From contig NZ_CP179210.1 in the NCBI RefSeq assembly GCF_051201665.1, positions 3,100,001 to 3,164,000 on the forward strand: DNA of 64,000 nucleotides, in the 5' to 3' direction. Position numbers and translations under genes: made by a program. Positions 25,712 to 34,797 of this stretch are shown one piece after another. The notes beneath the pieces were generated by a model. That model ran no database searches. It saw only the letters and a program-made list of their open reading frames with translations, and was not told the DNA's origin. This DNA is from Psychrobium sp051201665. GTDB taxonomy: Bacteria; Pseudomonadota; Gammaproteobacteria; Enterobacterales; Psychrobiaceae. The first letter of the stretch is position 1. Each line of letters begins with the position of its first letter.

Positions 25712-27180
25712 TATTGTGGTCCTCTTTCATTCATTTTATTAATATCTAGTGCCATTGCACTTAAGCGTTTAGCTAATACGCCAACATTACCCGCACCTTG
25801 CGTTAATACTAAATCACCATCTTGCATAATTTGTGTCAATCGCGGCGGCAAATGTTCGATGTCAGAAACGAAAATTGGTTCCAATGAACTATGAGCGCGA
25901 ATACTGCGACATAATGCGCGGCTATCAGCACCAACAATAGGATCTTCGCCAGCACTGTAAACTTCTAACAAAATCAATTCGTCTACTTGTGATAAAACAT
26001 CAACAAAGTCTTCATAGAGATCCCGAGTACGGGTATAACGATGGGGCTGATAAATCATGACCAAACGATTATCTGGCCACCCGTCACGAGCGGCTTTTAT
26101 CGTAGCGGCAACTTCACTTGGGTGATGCCCATAATCATCGACTAGCATGACTTTACCTTGCTCGGTATCAAAATTACCTAACTGTTCAAAGCGGCGACCA
26201 ATACCTTGAAACTCACTCAGTGCATCGACAATATCTTTATCACTGATTTCACTATCCATTGCTACCGCAATAGCAGCCATGGCATTTAATACGTTGTGAC
26301 GACCAGGAAGATTAAGTGTAAGAGCAAGCGGTTCGTGATTTTTACGATGTAAAACAAAACTACTGCTATTGGCTGCCTGTGAAAAATCTGATGCACGTAA
26401 ATCGGCATCTTCACTAAAGCCATACGTCGTCACATGACGAGATATACGTGGCAACAATTGACGGTTAATAGGATCATCAATGCATAGCACTGCTAAACCG
26501 TAGAATGGTAGGTTATGCATAAACTCAATGAAGGTATCTTCAAGTTTGCTAAAGTCACCTTGATACGTATCCATATGATCCGCTTCAATGTTGGTAACGA
26601 TAGTGACCATTGGCTGTAAATGAAGGAATGACGCATCACTTTCATCAGCTTCTGCAATTAAATACTCGCTACAGCCCAATTTAGCGTTGGTACCAGAGCT
26701 ATTTAACAGCCCACCAATAACATAAGTTGGATCAAGTTGTGCTTTGGCAAATATGCTCGCCGTTAAACTGGTTGTTGTTGTCTTGCCGTGCGTTCCCGCA
26801 ACTGCAATACCATGCCTAAATCGCATTAACTCAGCCAACATTTGTGCTCGCTGAACAATAGGAATACGCAATTCTTTGGCGCGAATAATTTCAGGATTCG
26901 ACTCATCAATGGCTGTTGAAACTACAACAACACAGGCACCTTCGACTTGTTCACCGCTGTGCCCAAGATAAACCGTTGCTCCTAAATCACTCAAACGTGA
27001 AGTAACACGATTAGTCGCTTGGTCTGATCCCGTCACCTGATAGCCTTCATTAGCTAATACTTCAGCAATACCACCCATCCCTGCACCACCAATGCCGATG
27101 AAATGGATACGGTCAACGCGTCTCATCTGAGGTACACGTTGGCGTAATTGGCTAAGCTTATCGCTGCAAATCTTTGTCAT
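25711..27180 (-). CDS. murC: UDP-N-acetylmuramate--L-alanine ligase MurC
   Basis: 489 residues. The Mur ligase N-terminal motif is IHFIGIGGAGMGGIAEVL, the ATP loop is GTHGKTTTTSL near residue 120, and the C-terminal domain has DDYGHHPSEVAATI. It adds the first amino acid to UDP-MurNAc. One-base overlaps with both murG and ddl show a tightly coupled operon. Confidence 0.97.
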   Translation of the reverse strand: MTKICSDKLSQLRQRVPQMRRVDRIHFIGIGGAGMGGIAEVLANEGYQVTGSDQATNRVTSRLSDLGATVYLGHSGEQVEGACVVVVSTAIDESNPEIIRAKELRIPIVQRAQMLAELMRFRHGIAVAGTHGKTTTTSLTASIFAKAQLDPTYVIGGLLNSSGTNAKLGCSEYLIAEADESDASFLHLQPMVTIVTNIEADHMDTYQGDFSKLEDTFIEFMHNLPFYGLAVLCIDDPINRQLLPRISRHVTTYGFSEDADLRASDFSQAANSSSFVLHRKNHEPLALTLNLPGRHNVLNAMAAIAVAMDSEISDKDIVDALSEFQGIGRRFEQLGNFDTEQGKVMLVDDYGHHPSEVAATIKAARDGWPDNRLVMIYQPHRYTRTRDLYEDFVDVLSQVDELILLEVYSAGEDPIVGADSRALCRSIRAHSSLEPIFVSDIEHLPPRLTQIMQDGDLVLTQGAGNVGVLAKRLSAMALDINKMNERGPQ

Positions 27181-28301
27181 TAAACTACTTCCGTTTTCTT
27201 TGGTGCAACAAAATCAGTATGCGCTAAATGCGCAATGGCACTCGCTACCTGTTCTGTCGCATCCACAATAGCAAGCGAGTCGCTTGCGTGATGCATTTTT
27301 TCTAATTGACCATTAATATTCATGGCCTTAATCTGTTCACTCAATGACTGCGGAGTCATTAAAGATTGCTGCAAAACAACCGCAGCGCCTTGGTCACTTA
27401 ACGCTTGTGCGTTTTTAGTTTGATGATCATCCACGGCATAAGGCAGTGGAACAAAAATCGCTGGCAACCCAACCGCAGCAACTTCCGATACTGTCAGTGC
27501 TCCAGCACGGCAAATAATCATATCAGCCCATTGATAGGCAGCGGCCATATCATCAATAAAATCGCTGACTTGAATATAACTTTCACAATCATCAACAGAC
27601 GCTTTATATGCGTTGATAACACCTTCACTGTTATTCTTACCGGCTTGGTGTTTCAGTACCAAGTCAACGTCACTCAATAATAGTAATGTTTGAGGCAGCA
27701 TTTCATTGAGCGCTCGCGCTCCCAAACTGCCACCAATTAATAATATTTTTAACGGTTCTTTTGACTGCATTTCAGATTGTTGTGGCGACAATCGGCCCAG
27801 ATTAACAATATCTTGTCGCACAGGATTACCAACAACCTGCGGCTTGTGTTCTTGCAAGGCGCCATCGAAAGCTACCATTACCTTAGTGGCCATCTTAGCT
27901 AAATATCGGTTGGTCATGCCGGCAACTGCATTCTGTTCATGCAACACTAAAGGAATGCCAGCGATTTTTGAGGCAATACCACCTGGCCCACTCGCAAAAC
28001 CGCCCATGCCCAATATTACATCTGGCTTAAACTGCTTTATCACGCGTTTTGCCTGCCATACTGATCGCATCAGCTTAAACGGTGCTTTAAGTAATCTAAC
28101 AATTCCATTACCGCGCACGCCTTCAACATCAATGTATGAAATATCAATATTGTGTTTTGGTACTAAATCAGCTTCCATTCGCGTGGCACAACCAAGCCAG
28201 TGAATTTCCCAACCCTGCTCTCGCAACATATTTGCCACTGCAAGCCCTGGAAAAACATGACCACCAGTACCACCAGCCATCACTAATAAACGCTTACTCA
28301 T
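27180..28301 (-). CDS. murG: Lipid II synthase MurG (GlcNAc transferase)
   Basis: 373 residues. The glycosyltransferase family 28 loop GGTGGHVFPG is at 10-19, the second glycine loop is LILGG-like (LLIGGSLGARALNE, about 190), and the UDP-GlcNAc site includes ICRAGALTVSEVAAVGLPAIFVPLP. It is a peripheral enzyme on the inner face of the inner membrane. A short C-terminal tail extends past the usual end. Confidence 0.97.
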   Translation of the reverse strand: MSKRLLVMAGGTGGHVFPGLAVANMLREQGWEIHWLGCATRMEADLVPKHNIDISYIDVEGVRGNGIVRLLKAPFKLMRSVWQAKRVIKQFKPDVILGMGGFASGPGGIASKIAGIPLVLHEQNAVAGMTNRYLAKMATKVMVAFDGALQEHKPQVVGNPVRQDIVNLGRLSPQQSEMQSKEPLKILLIGGSLGARALNEMLPQTLLLLSDVDLVLKHQAGKNNSEGVINAYKASVDDCESYIQVSDFIDDMAAAYQWADMIICRAGALTVSEVAAVGLPAIFVPLPYAVDDHQTKNAQALSDQGAAVVLQQSLMTPQSLSEQIKAMNINGQLEKMHHASDSLAIVDATEQVASAIAHLAHTDFVAPKKTEVV

Positions 28302-29509
28302 TATGATGCTCCTCGATGCGTCGCTTGCACACAGTAGAGCCTGCGTTCATGATCAATTCTTAATAAAATAACGATTGCCAAGGTCATAACCCATAAACTA
28401 CTGCCGCCATAACTCACTAATGGCAACGTCAAACCTTTAGTTGGTAAAATACCACTTGCGGCGCCAGTATTAACAGCCGCTTGAAAGCTTAGCCACAAAC
28501 CAATTCCCATGGCTAAATACCCTGTAAAATAGTGCTCTGCTAATATGGCTTTTCGGCCAATATTTAAAGCGCGCAATGCTAATACTAATTGAAGAATTAA
28601 TAAAGCAAAGACACCAATTAAGCCTGTTTCTTCGGCCCAAATGGCAAAAATAAAGTCAGTATGAGCTTCAGGTAAATATTCTAGCTTTTGAATTGAGTTA
28701 CCTAGCCCTTGCCCTAGCCAATCACCACGTCCAAATGCCATCAGTGATTGAGTTAATTGATAACCCTTACCGAAAGGATCTTGCCACGGATCTAAAAATG
28801 ACGTTACTCGCGCCATACGGTATGGCTCAAAGATGATTAATCCGACAACCAAGGATACACCAACGATAATCAGTGCAAAGAAATCTCGAATTTTGGCACC
28901 TGCTAAAAACAGCATTCCTACGGTGGTTACAAACATCACCACCACGGTCCCCAAATCAGGCTGCTTTAGAATTAATGCGGCAATAATGACAAATACAGCT
29001 AAGGGCTTATAAAAGCCTTTAGCACGTTCAGTGACTTCGGTATGACGACGAACGATGTAGGCAGCGAGATAGCAAAAGAATGTCAGCTTAGCAATTTCAG
29101 ACACTTGAATATTTATCGGACCAAGCGCAAGCCAACGTTGGCTACCATTAACGGTTTTACCAGCAACGATCACCAAAATAAGCGCCAAAATGGACAGTAG
29201 GAGAATCCAACCGCTGTACTTTTGCCATACTTTCATCGGTATTTGTAAACCAATAACCATAATCATTATCGAACCAGCTACGTAAAATGCGTGACGTTGA
29301 ATAAAATGGAACGGATTACCTGTCAGGCGTTGTCCTTCTGGCATTGACGCAGACGCAACAATGACAAAGCCAATTAAAATAAGTGAGCATACAAGCGCAA
29401 ACAAGGTTCGATCATATAGAGGAACATGTTTAGCAGCGCGCTCTCCTTTAATTTCTTTAAAAATTGAAGTGAAGGACGCTGGGAAAAAGTTCATTTGCTT
29501 AGTACTCAT
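28301..29509 (-). CDS. ftsW: Peptidoglycan glycosyltransferase FtsW
   Basis: 402 residues with ten hydrophobic spans of the SEDS family. LAFG-type hallmarks include KQPDLGTVVVMF (about 205), GYQLTQSLMAFGRGDWLGQGLGNS (read in parts, about 265) and LPEAHTDFIFAIWAEETG. It polymerises septal glycan together with FtsI. The start overlaps murD by 11 bases. Confidence 0.96.
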   Translation of the reverse strand: MSTKQMNFFPASFTSIFKEIKGERAAKHVPLYDRTLFALVCSLILIGFVIVASASMPEGQRLTGNPFHFIQRHAFYVAGSIMIMVIGLQIPMKVWQKYSGWILLLSILALILVIVAGKTVNGSQRWLALGPINIQVSEIAKLTFFCYLAAYIVRRHTEVTERAKGFYKPLAVFVIIAALILKQPDLGTVVVMFVTTVGMLFLAGAKIRDFFALIIVGVSLVVGLIIFEPYRMARVTSFLDPWQDPFGKGYQLTQSLMAFGRGDWLGQGLGNSIQKLEYLPEAHTDFIFAIWAEETGLIGVFALLILQLVLALRALNIGRKAILAEHYFTGYLAMGIGLWLSFQAAVNTGAASGILPTKGLTLPLVSYGGSSLWVMTLAIVILLRIDHERRLYCVQATHRGAS

Positions 29510-30824
29510 TGACCCTCCCTACGGCATCCATAAACTGCTGACCACGTTCCATATAATTCGCAAACATATCGATGCTGGCACAAGCAGGAGAAAGTAGCAC
29601 AATGTCCCCCGCATTGACGAAGGTATTTGCAAGCATTACTGCCGCTTGCATTGACTCAACATGATGCGCATCATTGCGAATTTCGCTAAATAATTCCGCA
29701 TCCTTACCCATCACTATTAGCTCACTGATTTGTTGCTCGAATGATTGGGTCAATGGTGATAAATCCCCCCCCTTTGCATCGCCACCAGCAATGAGCACAA
29801 TATTCCCTTGATGGGTTTGTAACCCGTCAAGCGCGGCTAACGTAGCGCCAACGTTAGTTGCTTTTGAATCATTAAGCCAAACAATGCCGTCACTACTAGG
29901 AATCAGCTGACAACGATGTTCTAATCCCGTAAATTCTCGTAAGATCGACAACATAGCATCCATAGACAAGCCAACGTATTTGCCTAAGGCAATAGCTGCT
30001 AAAGCATTGAGTTGATTGTGTTGACCAACCATAGCCATTTCATCAACAGCCAGTAATTGTTGTTCCCCTTGCATTAAATAGCCATCTTTGAGCCCAAATT
30101 CATTATTATTGGCAGGACAATCTAATCCAAAAGACTGGCCGCGAGCATCAATGAGATGCGTTAATGAATCTTGACGATTAGCGATTGGCGTCTCGCAATG
30201 ACGATAAATACGTTGTTTGGCCTGCGCGTAATCATCGATATCGCTATATCTATCCATGTGATCATCACTGATGTTCAGGACAGTGGCAGCCTTAAGATGC
30301 AAGTTATCAGTGGTTTCTAATTGAAAACTTGATAACTCTAAGATGAACAACTCAATGGATTTGTCAGTGACGACGTCTAGTACAGGTACGCCAATATTAC
30401 CAGCTGCGACAGCCTTGACGCCGCTAGCGCTGGCCATTGCTTCTAATAATGAAGTTACTGTTGTTTTGCCATTAGAGCCTGTTATTGCAACGACAGGTGC
30501 ATCTACAGAATGAGCGAATAACTCTATATCACCTGCGATAATACAACCCTGTGCTCGTGCTTTCTCAAACGCAGCTTGTTTAATCGAAATACCAGGGCTA
30601 ACAACGAGTAATTGATAGGTTGAAAAGTCAATGTCATCTAAGTTAGCCAGAACAATCTCACACAGAGGAAACTCCTGTTTGAGTGCGCTGTTGTCTAAAC
30701 CAACTCGCGTATCAACCAGCAATGGAACAATCTCTTGTTTTAATAAATAGGACGCGCAAGAGCGGCCAGTCATTCCTAAACCAATGACTGCAACCTGATT
30801 AATATCTTGCCCGTTAAACTTCAT
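29499..30824 (-). CDS. murD: UDP-N-acetylmuramoyl-L-alanine--D-glutamate ligase MurD
   Basis: 441 residues. VIGLGMTGRSCASYLL opens the N-terminal domain, AITGSNGKTTVTSLL is the ATP loop near residue 115, and WLNDSKATNVGATLAAL follows near 325. It adds D-glutamate. The codons for AKGGD include a run of eight G on the coding strand (29765-29772), a potential slippage point in an essential gene. Confidence 0.97.
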   Translation of the reverse strand: MKFNGQDINQVAVIGLGMTGRSCASYLLKQEIVPLLVDTRVGLDNSALKQEFPLCEIVLANLDDIDFSTYQLLVVSPGISIKQAAFEKARAQGCIIAGDIELFAHSVDAPVVAITGSNGKTTVTSLLEAMASASGVKAVAAGNIGVPVLDVVTDKSIELFILELSSFQLETTDNLHLKAATVLNISDDHMDRYSDIDDYAQAKQRIYRHCETPIANRQDSLTHLIDARGQSFGLDCPANNNEFGLKDGYLMQGEQQLLAVDEMAMVGQHNQLNALAAIALGKYVGLSMDAMLSILREFTGLEHRCQLIPSSDGIVWLNDSKATNVGATLAALDGLQTHQGNIVLIAGGDAKGGDLSPLTQSFEQQISELIVMGKDAELFSEIRNDAHHVESMQAAVMLANTFVNAGDIVLLSPACASIDMFANYMERGQQFMDAVGRVNEY

Positions 30825-30833
30825 GAGATATTC

Positions 30834-31913
30834 CTATCTGATTTTCAGGGTAGCTAAACCAACTAATACCAACACTAATGAAATGATCCAAAAACGCACA
30901 ATAACGCGCGGCTCTGGCCAGCCTTTCAATTCGTAATGATGATGAATCGGTGCCATACGGAAAATACGTTGACCTCGTAATTTATAACTGCCCACTTGTA
31001 GAATGACAGACAGCGTTTCCATTACAAAAACACCGCCCATAATGACTAATAAAATTTCTTGGCGAACTAAAACAGCAATAATCCCTAAACATGCGCCTAA
31101 TGCTAATGAGCCAACATCCCCCATGAATACCTGCGCAGGATAAGTGTTAAACCAGAGAAAGCCTAAACCCGCGCCAAAAATAGCTAAACACACAACGGTA
31201 AGTTCGCTGGCAAGCGGCAGATAAGGTAAATGTAGATATGCCGAGAAATTAACATTACCACTAATGTAAGCTACTAAGCCCAAGGCACCTGCCACCATAA
31301 TCGTTGGTACTATTGCTAATCCATCGAGGCCATCAGTTAAATTAACCGCGTTACTTGAACCAACAACCGTAAAGTACACCAGCGCTATGTAAAGTAATCC
31401 AAGTTGCGGCAATATATCTTTAAAGAACGGCACAACGAGCACGGTTTCATTTGATTGAGATACAACATACAAGTAAAATGCGACCCCCAGTGCAATGGCT
31501 GACTGCCAGAAATATTTCCATCGAGCGATAAGCCCTGCCGAGTCTTTACGAATGACTTTACGGTAATCATCAACAAAGCCAACTAAGCCAAAACTGAGTA
31601 ATACAAATAATGTCACGACAACGTAATGATTTGATAAATCAGCCCATAGCAAGGTACTCAACGCGATAGAGGCTAAAATTAGAATACCTCCCATTGTCGG
31701 TGTCCCAGACTTACTTAAATGAGATTGTGGACCGTCATCGCGAACGGTTTGACCTATCTGCATATTTTGCAAATAACGAATGAGTTTAGGCCCCATCCAT
31801 AACGAGAACATAAGAGATGTTAAAATCGCCAGAATACTTCTAAAAGTAAGATAAGAAAAAATGTTAAAACCACTGACATATTGAGTCAGATAGTCGGTTA
31901 ACCAAACTAGCAT
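30834..31913 (-). CDS. mraY: Phospho-N-acetylmuramoyl-pentapeptide-transferase MraY
   Basis: 359 residues, ten membrane spans. Catalytic motifs are GTPTMGG (about 72), GFVDDYRKV (about 115), NLTDGLDGLAIVP (about 190) and, near the C-terminus, FRMAPIHHHYELKGWPE. It makes lipid I on the inner membrane. Its end is 9 bases from murD. Confidence 0.98.
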   Translation of the reverse strand: MLVWLTDYLTQYVSGFNIFSYLTFRSILAILTSLMFSLWMGPKLIRYLQNMQIGQTVRDDGPQSHLSKSGTPTMGGILILASIALSTLLWADLSNHYVVVTLFVLLSFGLVGFVDDYRKVIRKDSAGLIARWKYFWQSAIALGVAFYLYVVSQSNETVLVVPFFKDILPQLGLLYIALVYFTVVGSSNAVNLTDGLDGLAIVPTIMVAGALGLVAYISGNVNFSAYLHLPYLPLASELTVVCLAIFGAGLGFLWFNTYPAQVFMGDVGSLALGACLGIIAVLVRQEILLVIMGGVFVMETLSVILQVGSYKLRGQRIFRMAPIHHHYELKGWPEPRVIVRFWIISLVLVLVGLATLKIR

Positions 31914-33301
31914 TACGCTGTTACTCCAATATTTTTAATAAATTCAACCACGGTTTCCATTGCAGTACTGCGCGATCCTTTCACCAACACCGTTATAGGT
32001 TGGTCTATTTGGTCATTTATAATGTGTTGTTCTAATGCTTGATTTAAGGCACCTTTGTCATCAAAGTTCTGATGTTTTCCTTCATAACCAAAGCCGTAAT
32101 GATGACCCATAGTGCCAAACGTCATTAACACGTCAATGTTGTTTTTCTCAATAATAGAGCCCAATGATTGATGACATTCAACAGCATAATCACCCAGTTC
32201 CCCCATTGCGCCAAGGACAAGAATTGTTTGCCCTTGAGTACGGCCCAATACTTCTATGGCCGCCTTAATAGAGCTAGCATTCGCATTATACGTATCATCA
32301 ATAACCGTTAACTTGGGTGAAATCACACTAATATTCAATCGCCCTTTCACTTCGGTCATTTGCGCTAAGCCTGATGCAATGTTTTGCAAAGATATTCCAA
32401 CCGCCATCGTAGCAGCTGCTGCAGCTAATGCATTTTTGATATTATGCTCACCAGGTATAGGTAATGTAACAAATTGACTTTCCTGACAATGGTTAAGCAT
32501 GAACGTTGCGCAGCCATTACTGAGTATTGAAATATCAGTTGCCCACACATCATGTGTATTTTGCAACACATTGCCATCACTAAATTGGGCTATTTTTCGA
32601 TGTTGATTCTGTTGCTGCCACTGCGGTGCATACGCGATGTCAGCGTCAAAAACTGCTGTGCCTTGTTCGTCAAGGTGATTAAAAATCTCACTTTTTGCCG
32701 TAACAACGCCTTCTATTGAACCAAAACCTTCTAAATGCGCCGCGCCTATATTCGTGATTACACTAACATCAGGACGAGTAATTCCACTGGTAAAGTCAAT
32801 TTCTCCAATGTGATTAGCACCAAGTTCAATGACTGCAAATTCATGCTGCTTTGTTAATCGCAACAATGTTAACGGCGCGCCAATCTCATTATTGAAATTT
32901 CCTAACGTCGCCAAAACATTACCTTGCGCTGACAAAATGCCATTAACCATTTCTTTTACAGTGGTTTTCCCGCAACTTCCTGTAATAGCAATAGTTTTAA
33001 CATCTGCTAATTGCTTATTAAGTCCCGCTAATTGCGCCAGTGCACGTCGTGTATCTTCTACTACTAATTGAGGAACAGAACAATTGTACTGCTCTTTACT
33101 AACAATTAGTGAGGTAGCGCCCGCATTGATAACCTGCTCAATAAAATCATGGGCATCAAAATTATCGCCATAAAGTGCGATAAAACAGTCGCCTGCTTTA
33201 ACTTGACGCGAATCTGTACAGAGGTTTTCAATTGACTTGTCTTGTCCGACAAGACGCCAATCTAGAGTCTTTGCGATGTATGAAAGCTCAACCGAAATCA
33301 T
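31913..33301 (-). CDS. murF: UDP-MurNAc-tripeptide--D-Ala-D-Ala ligase MurF
   Basis: 462 residues. DSRQVKAGDCFIAL in the N-terminal domain, ATP loop AITGSCGKTTVKEM (about 107), IELGANHIGEID, and DDTYNANASSIKAAIEVL near 315 identify MurF. It completes the cytoplasmic pentapeptide. It overlaps murE by 4 bases and mraY by one. Confidence 0.97.
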   Translation of the reverse strand: MISVELSYIAKTLDWRLVGQDKSIENLCTDSRQVKAGDCFIALYGDNFDAHDFIEQVINAGATSLIVSKEQYNCSVPQLVVEDTRRALAQLAGLNKQLADVKTIAITGSCGKTTVKEMVNGILSAQGNVLATLGNFNNEIGAPLTLLRLTKQHEFAVIELGANHIGEIDFTSGITRPDVSVITNIGAAHLEGFGSIEGVVTAKSEIFNHLDEQGTAVFDADIAYAPQWQQQNQHRKIAQFSDGNVLQNTHDVWATDISILSNGCATFMLNHCQESQFVTLPIPGEHNIKNALAAAAATMAVGISLQNIASGLAQMTEVKGRLNISVISPKLTVIDDTYNANASSIKAAIEVLGRTQGQTILVLGAMGELGDYAVECHQSLGSIIEKNNIDVLMTFGTMGHHYGFGYEGKHQNFDDKGALNQALEQHIINDQIDQPITVLVKGSRSTAMETVVEFIKNIGVTA

Positions 33302-34797
33302 AGTAAATTTTCTACCGTTTTTTGTGCCAGTACTCGCTCGTCATAATCAACGCGCCCACACTGTAATATTTGATAATCTTCATGTCCTTTACCTGCCAGC
33401 AGTACAATATCACCAACTTTTGCACGCTCAATCGTCGATTTAATGGCAAAAGTTCTATCATGCTCTACAGTAACCTGCTCTTTGTGTTCTATGCCTTCTA
33501 ACATATCGGCAAAAATTGCAGACGGAGATTCACTGCGTGAATTATCCTGCGTGATAACAAGCTTGTCGGCATATTGCTCAGCAACAGCGGCCATTAACGG
33601 GCGTTTCTTGGCATCTCGGTCGCCGCCACAGCCAAAAACAACCCATAACTGCCCACTACAATGTACGCGTAAAGCACTCAATGCTTGTTTAAGTGCATCG
33701 GGAGTATGGGCGTAATCAACGACAACACTTGGCGTATTTTCATTGCCAAAGACTTCCATTCGACCAGCCACTGGCGTTAACTTGGACACATGCTCTAATA
33801 ACTGCTGCGCACTAAAGCCAGCATTTAATAAGCAGCTAAATGCGGTCAAAACGTTATCGACGTTAAACGCACCTAACAGCTTAGTGCACAGATTAAAGGA
33901 GCTATTATTAACGCTTAATGAAGCACTGAAACCTTGCTGATCGAATGCTATATTTTTCGCCACGACATTATTCAATGCCAGTGCGCTAGGCTCATTGAAA
34001 CAAGATAATTCAACCAATCTATTTTGTTGCTGCCATTGCGCAATCCAACCTTTAGCGGTGTTATCCGCACCATTAAGCACCATTGTTTTACTATAAGCAT
34101 CGGTAAATAACACGTGTTTTGCGTCAGCGTAAGCCTGCATGGTGCCATGAAAATCGAGGTGGTCTTGAGTCAGATTAGTAAATGCCGCCACATCAAAATG
34201 CAACGTATTAACACGGCCCAACGACAAGCCATGAGAAGAAACTTCCATCACCACATGACTGGCCCCCAACTGCTTAGCACGGGCTAAGTGAGCGATTAAA
34301 TCAATCGCATTTAGCGTCGTATTTGGGCTATCAACCAGCTGGCCGTATAAACCGTTGCCAAGGGTACCCATACAATAAGTTTTCTTCCCTAGGAGAGTAA
34401 GCCATTGCCCGACGAGTTGATTTACTGTAGTTTTCCCGTTAGTACCGGTGATGCCAATTAACGATAGTTCGTGTTGAGGATAATCGTAAAATCGAGAAGC
34501 AATTTCACTTAGTTTCAATTCCAATTCGTCAATGGCGATAACGGGGATTGAATAGTTACTGGTATCAAAATTAGTATCGTTAGCATCAATCAGCGCTACC
34601 ACAGCACCAAGCTCTATTGCTTTATTGATATAAAGTCGTCCGTCTGTTTGTGCGCCATTAAGTGCAACAAACAAACCGTTAGTCGTCACAAGGCGTGAGT
34701 CGAGTTGAATATTACTAATATCAGTATTTTTCAGTGTGTCGACAACGGCATCAGTAACAAAGCCGCCAAGCAGGTGTGACAGTTCTTTATTGCTCAT
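33298..34797 (-). CDS. murE: UDP-MurNAc-L-Ala-D-Glu--meso-diaminopimelate ligase MurE
   Basis: 499 residues. DSRLVTTNGLFVALNG, ATP loop GITGTNGKTTVNQLVGQW (about 115), and the C-terminal TQDNSRSESPSAIFADML. The diaminopimelate-binding region contains DNSRSE, where meso-DAP enzymes usually have DNPRxE; the Pro-to-Ser change is unusual but the flanking Asn and Arg are present. It overlaps ftsI by 11 bases. Confidence 0.95.
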   Translation of the reverse strand: MSNKELSHLLGGFVTDAVVDTLKNTDISNIQLDSRLVTTNGLFVALNGAQTDGRLYINKAIELGAVVALIDANDTNFDTSNYSIPVIAIDELELKLSEIASRFYDYPQHELSLIGITGTNGKTTVNQLVGQWLTLLGKKTYCMGTLGNGLYGQLVDSPNTTLNAIDLIAHLARAKQLGASHVVMEVSSHGLSLGRVNTLHFDVAAFTNLTQDHLDFHGTMQAYADAKHVLFTDAYSKTMVLNGADNTAKGWIAQWQQQNRLVELSCFNEPSALALNNVVAKNIAFDQQGFSASLSVNNSSFNLCTKLLGAFNVDNVLTAFSCLLNAGFSAQQLLEHVSKLTPVAGRMEVFGNENTPSVVVDYAHTPDALKQALSALRVHCSGQLWVVFGCGGDRDAKKRPLMAAVAEQYADKLVITQDNSRSESPSAIFADMLEGIEHKEQVTVEHDRTFAIKSTIERAKVGDIVLLAGKGHEDYQILQCGRVDYDERVLAQKTVENLL

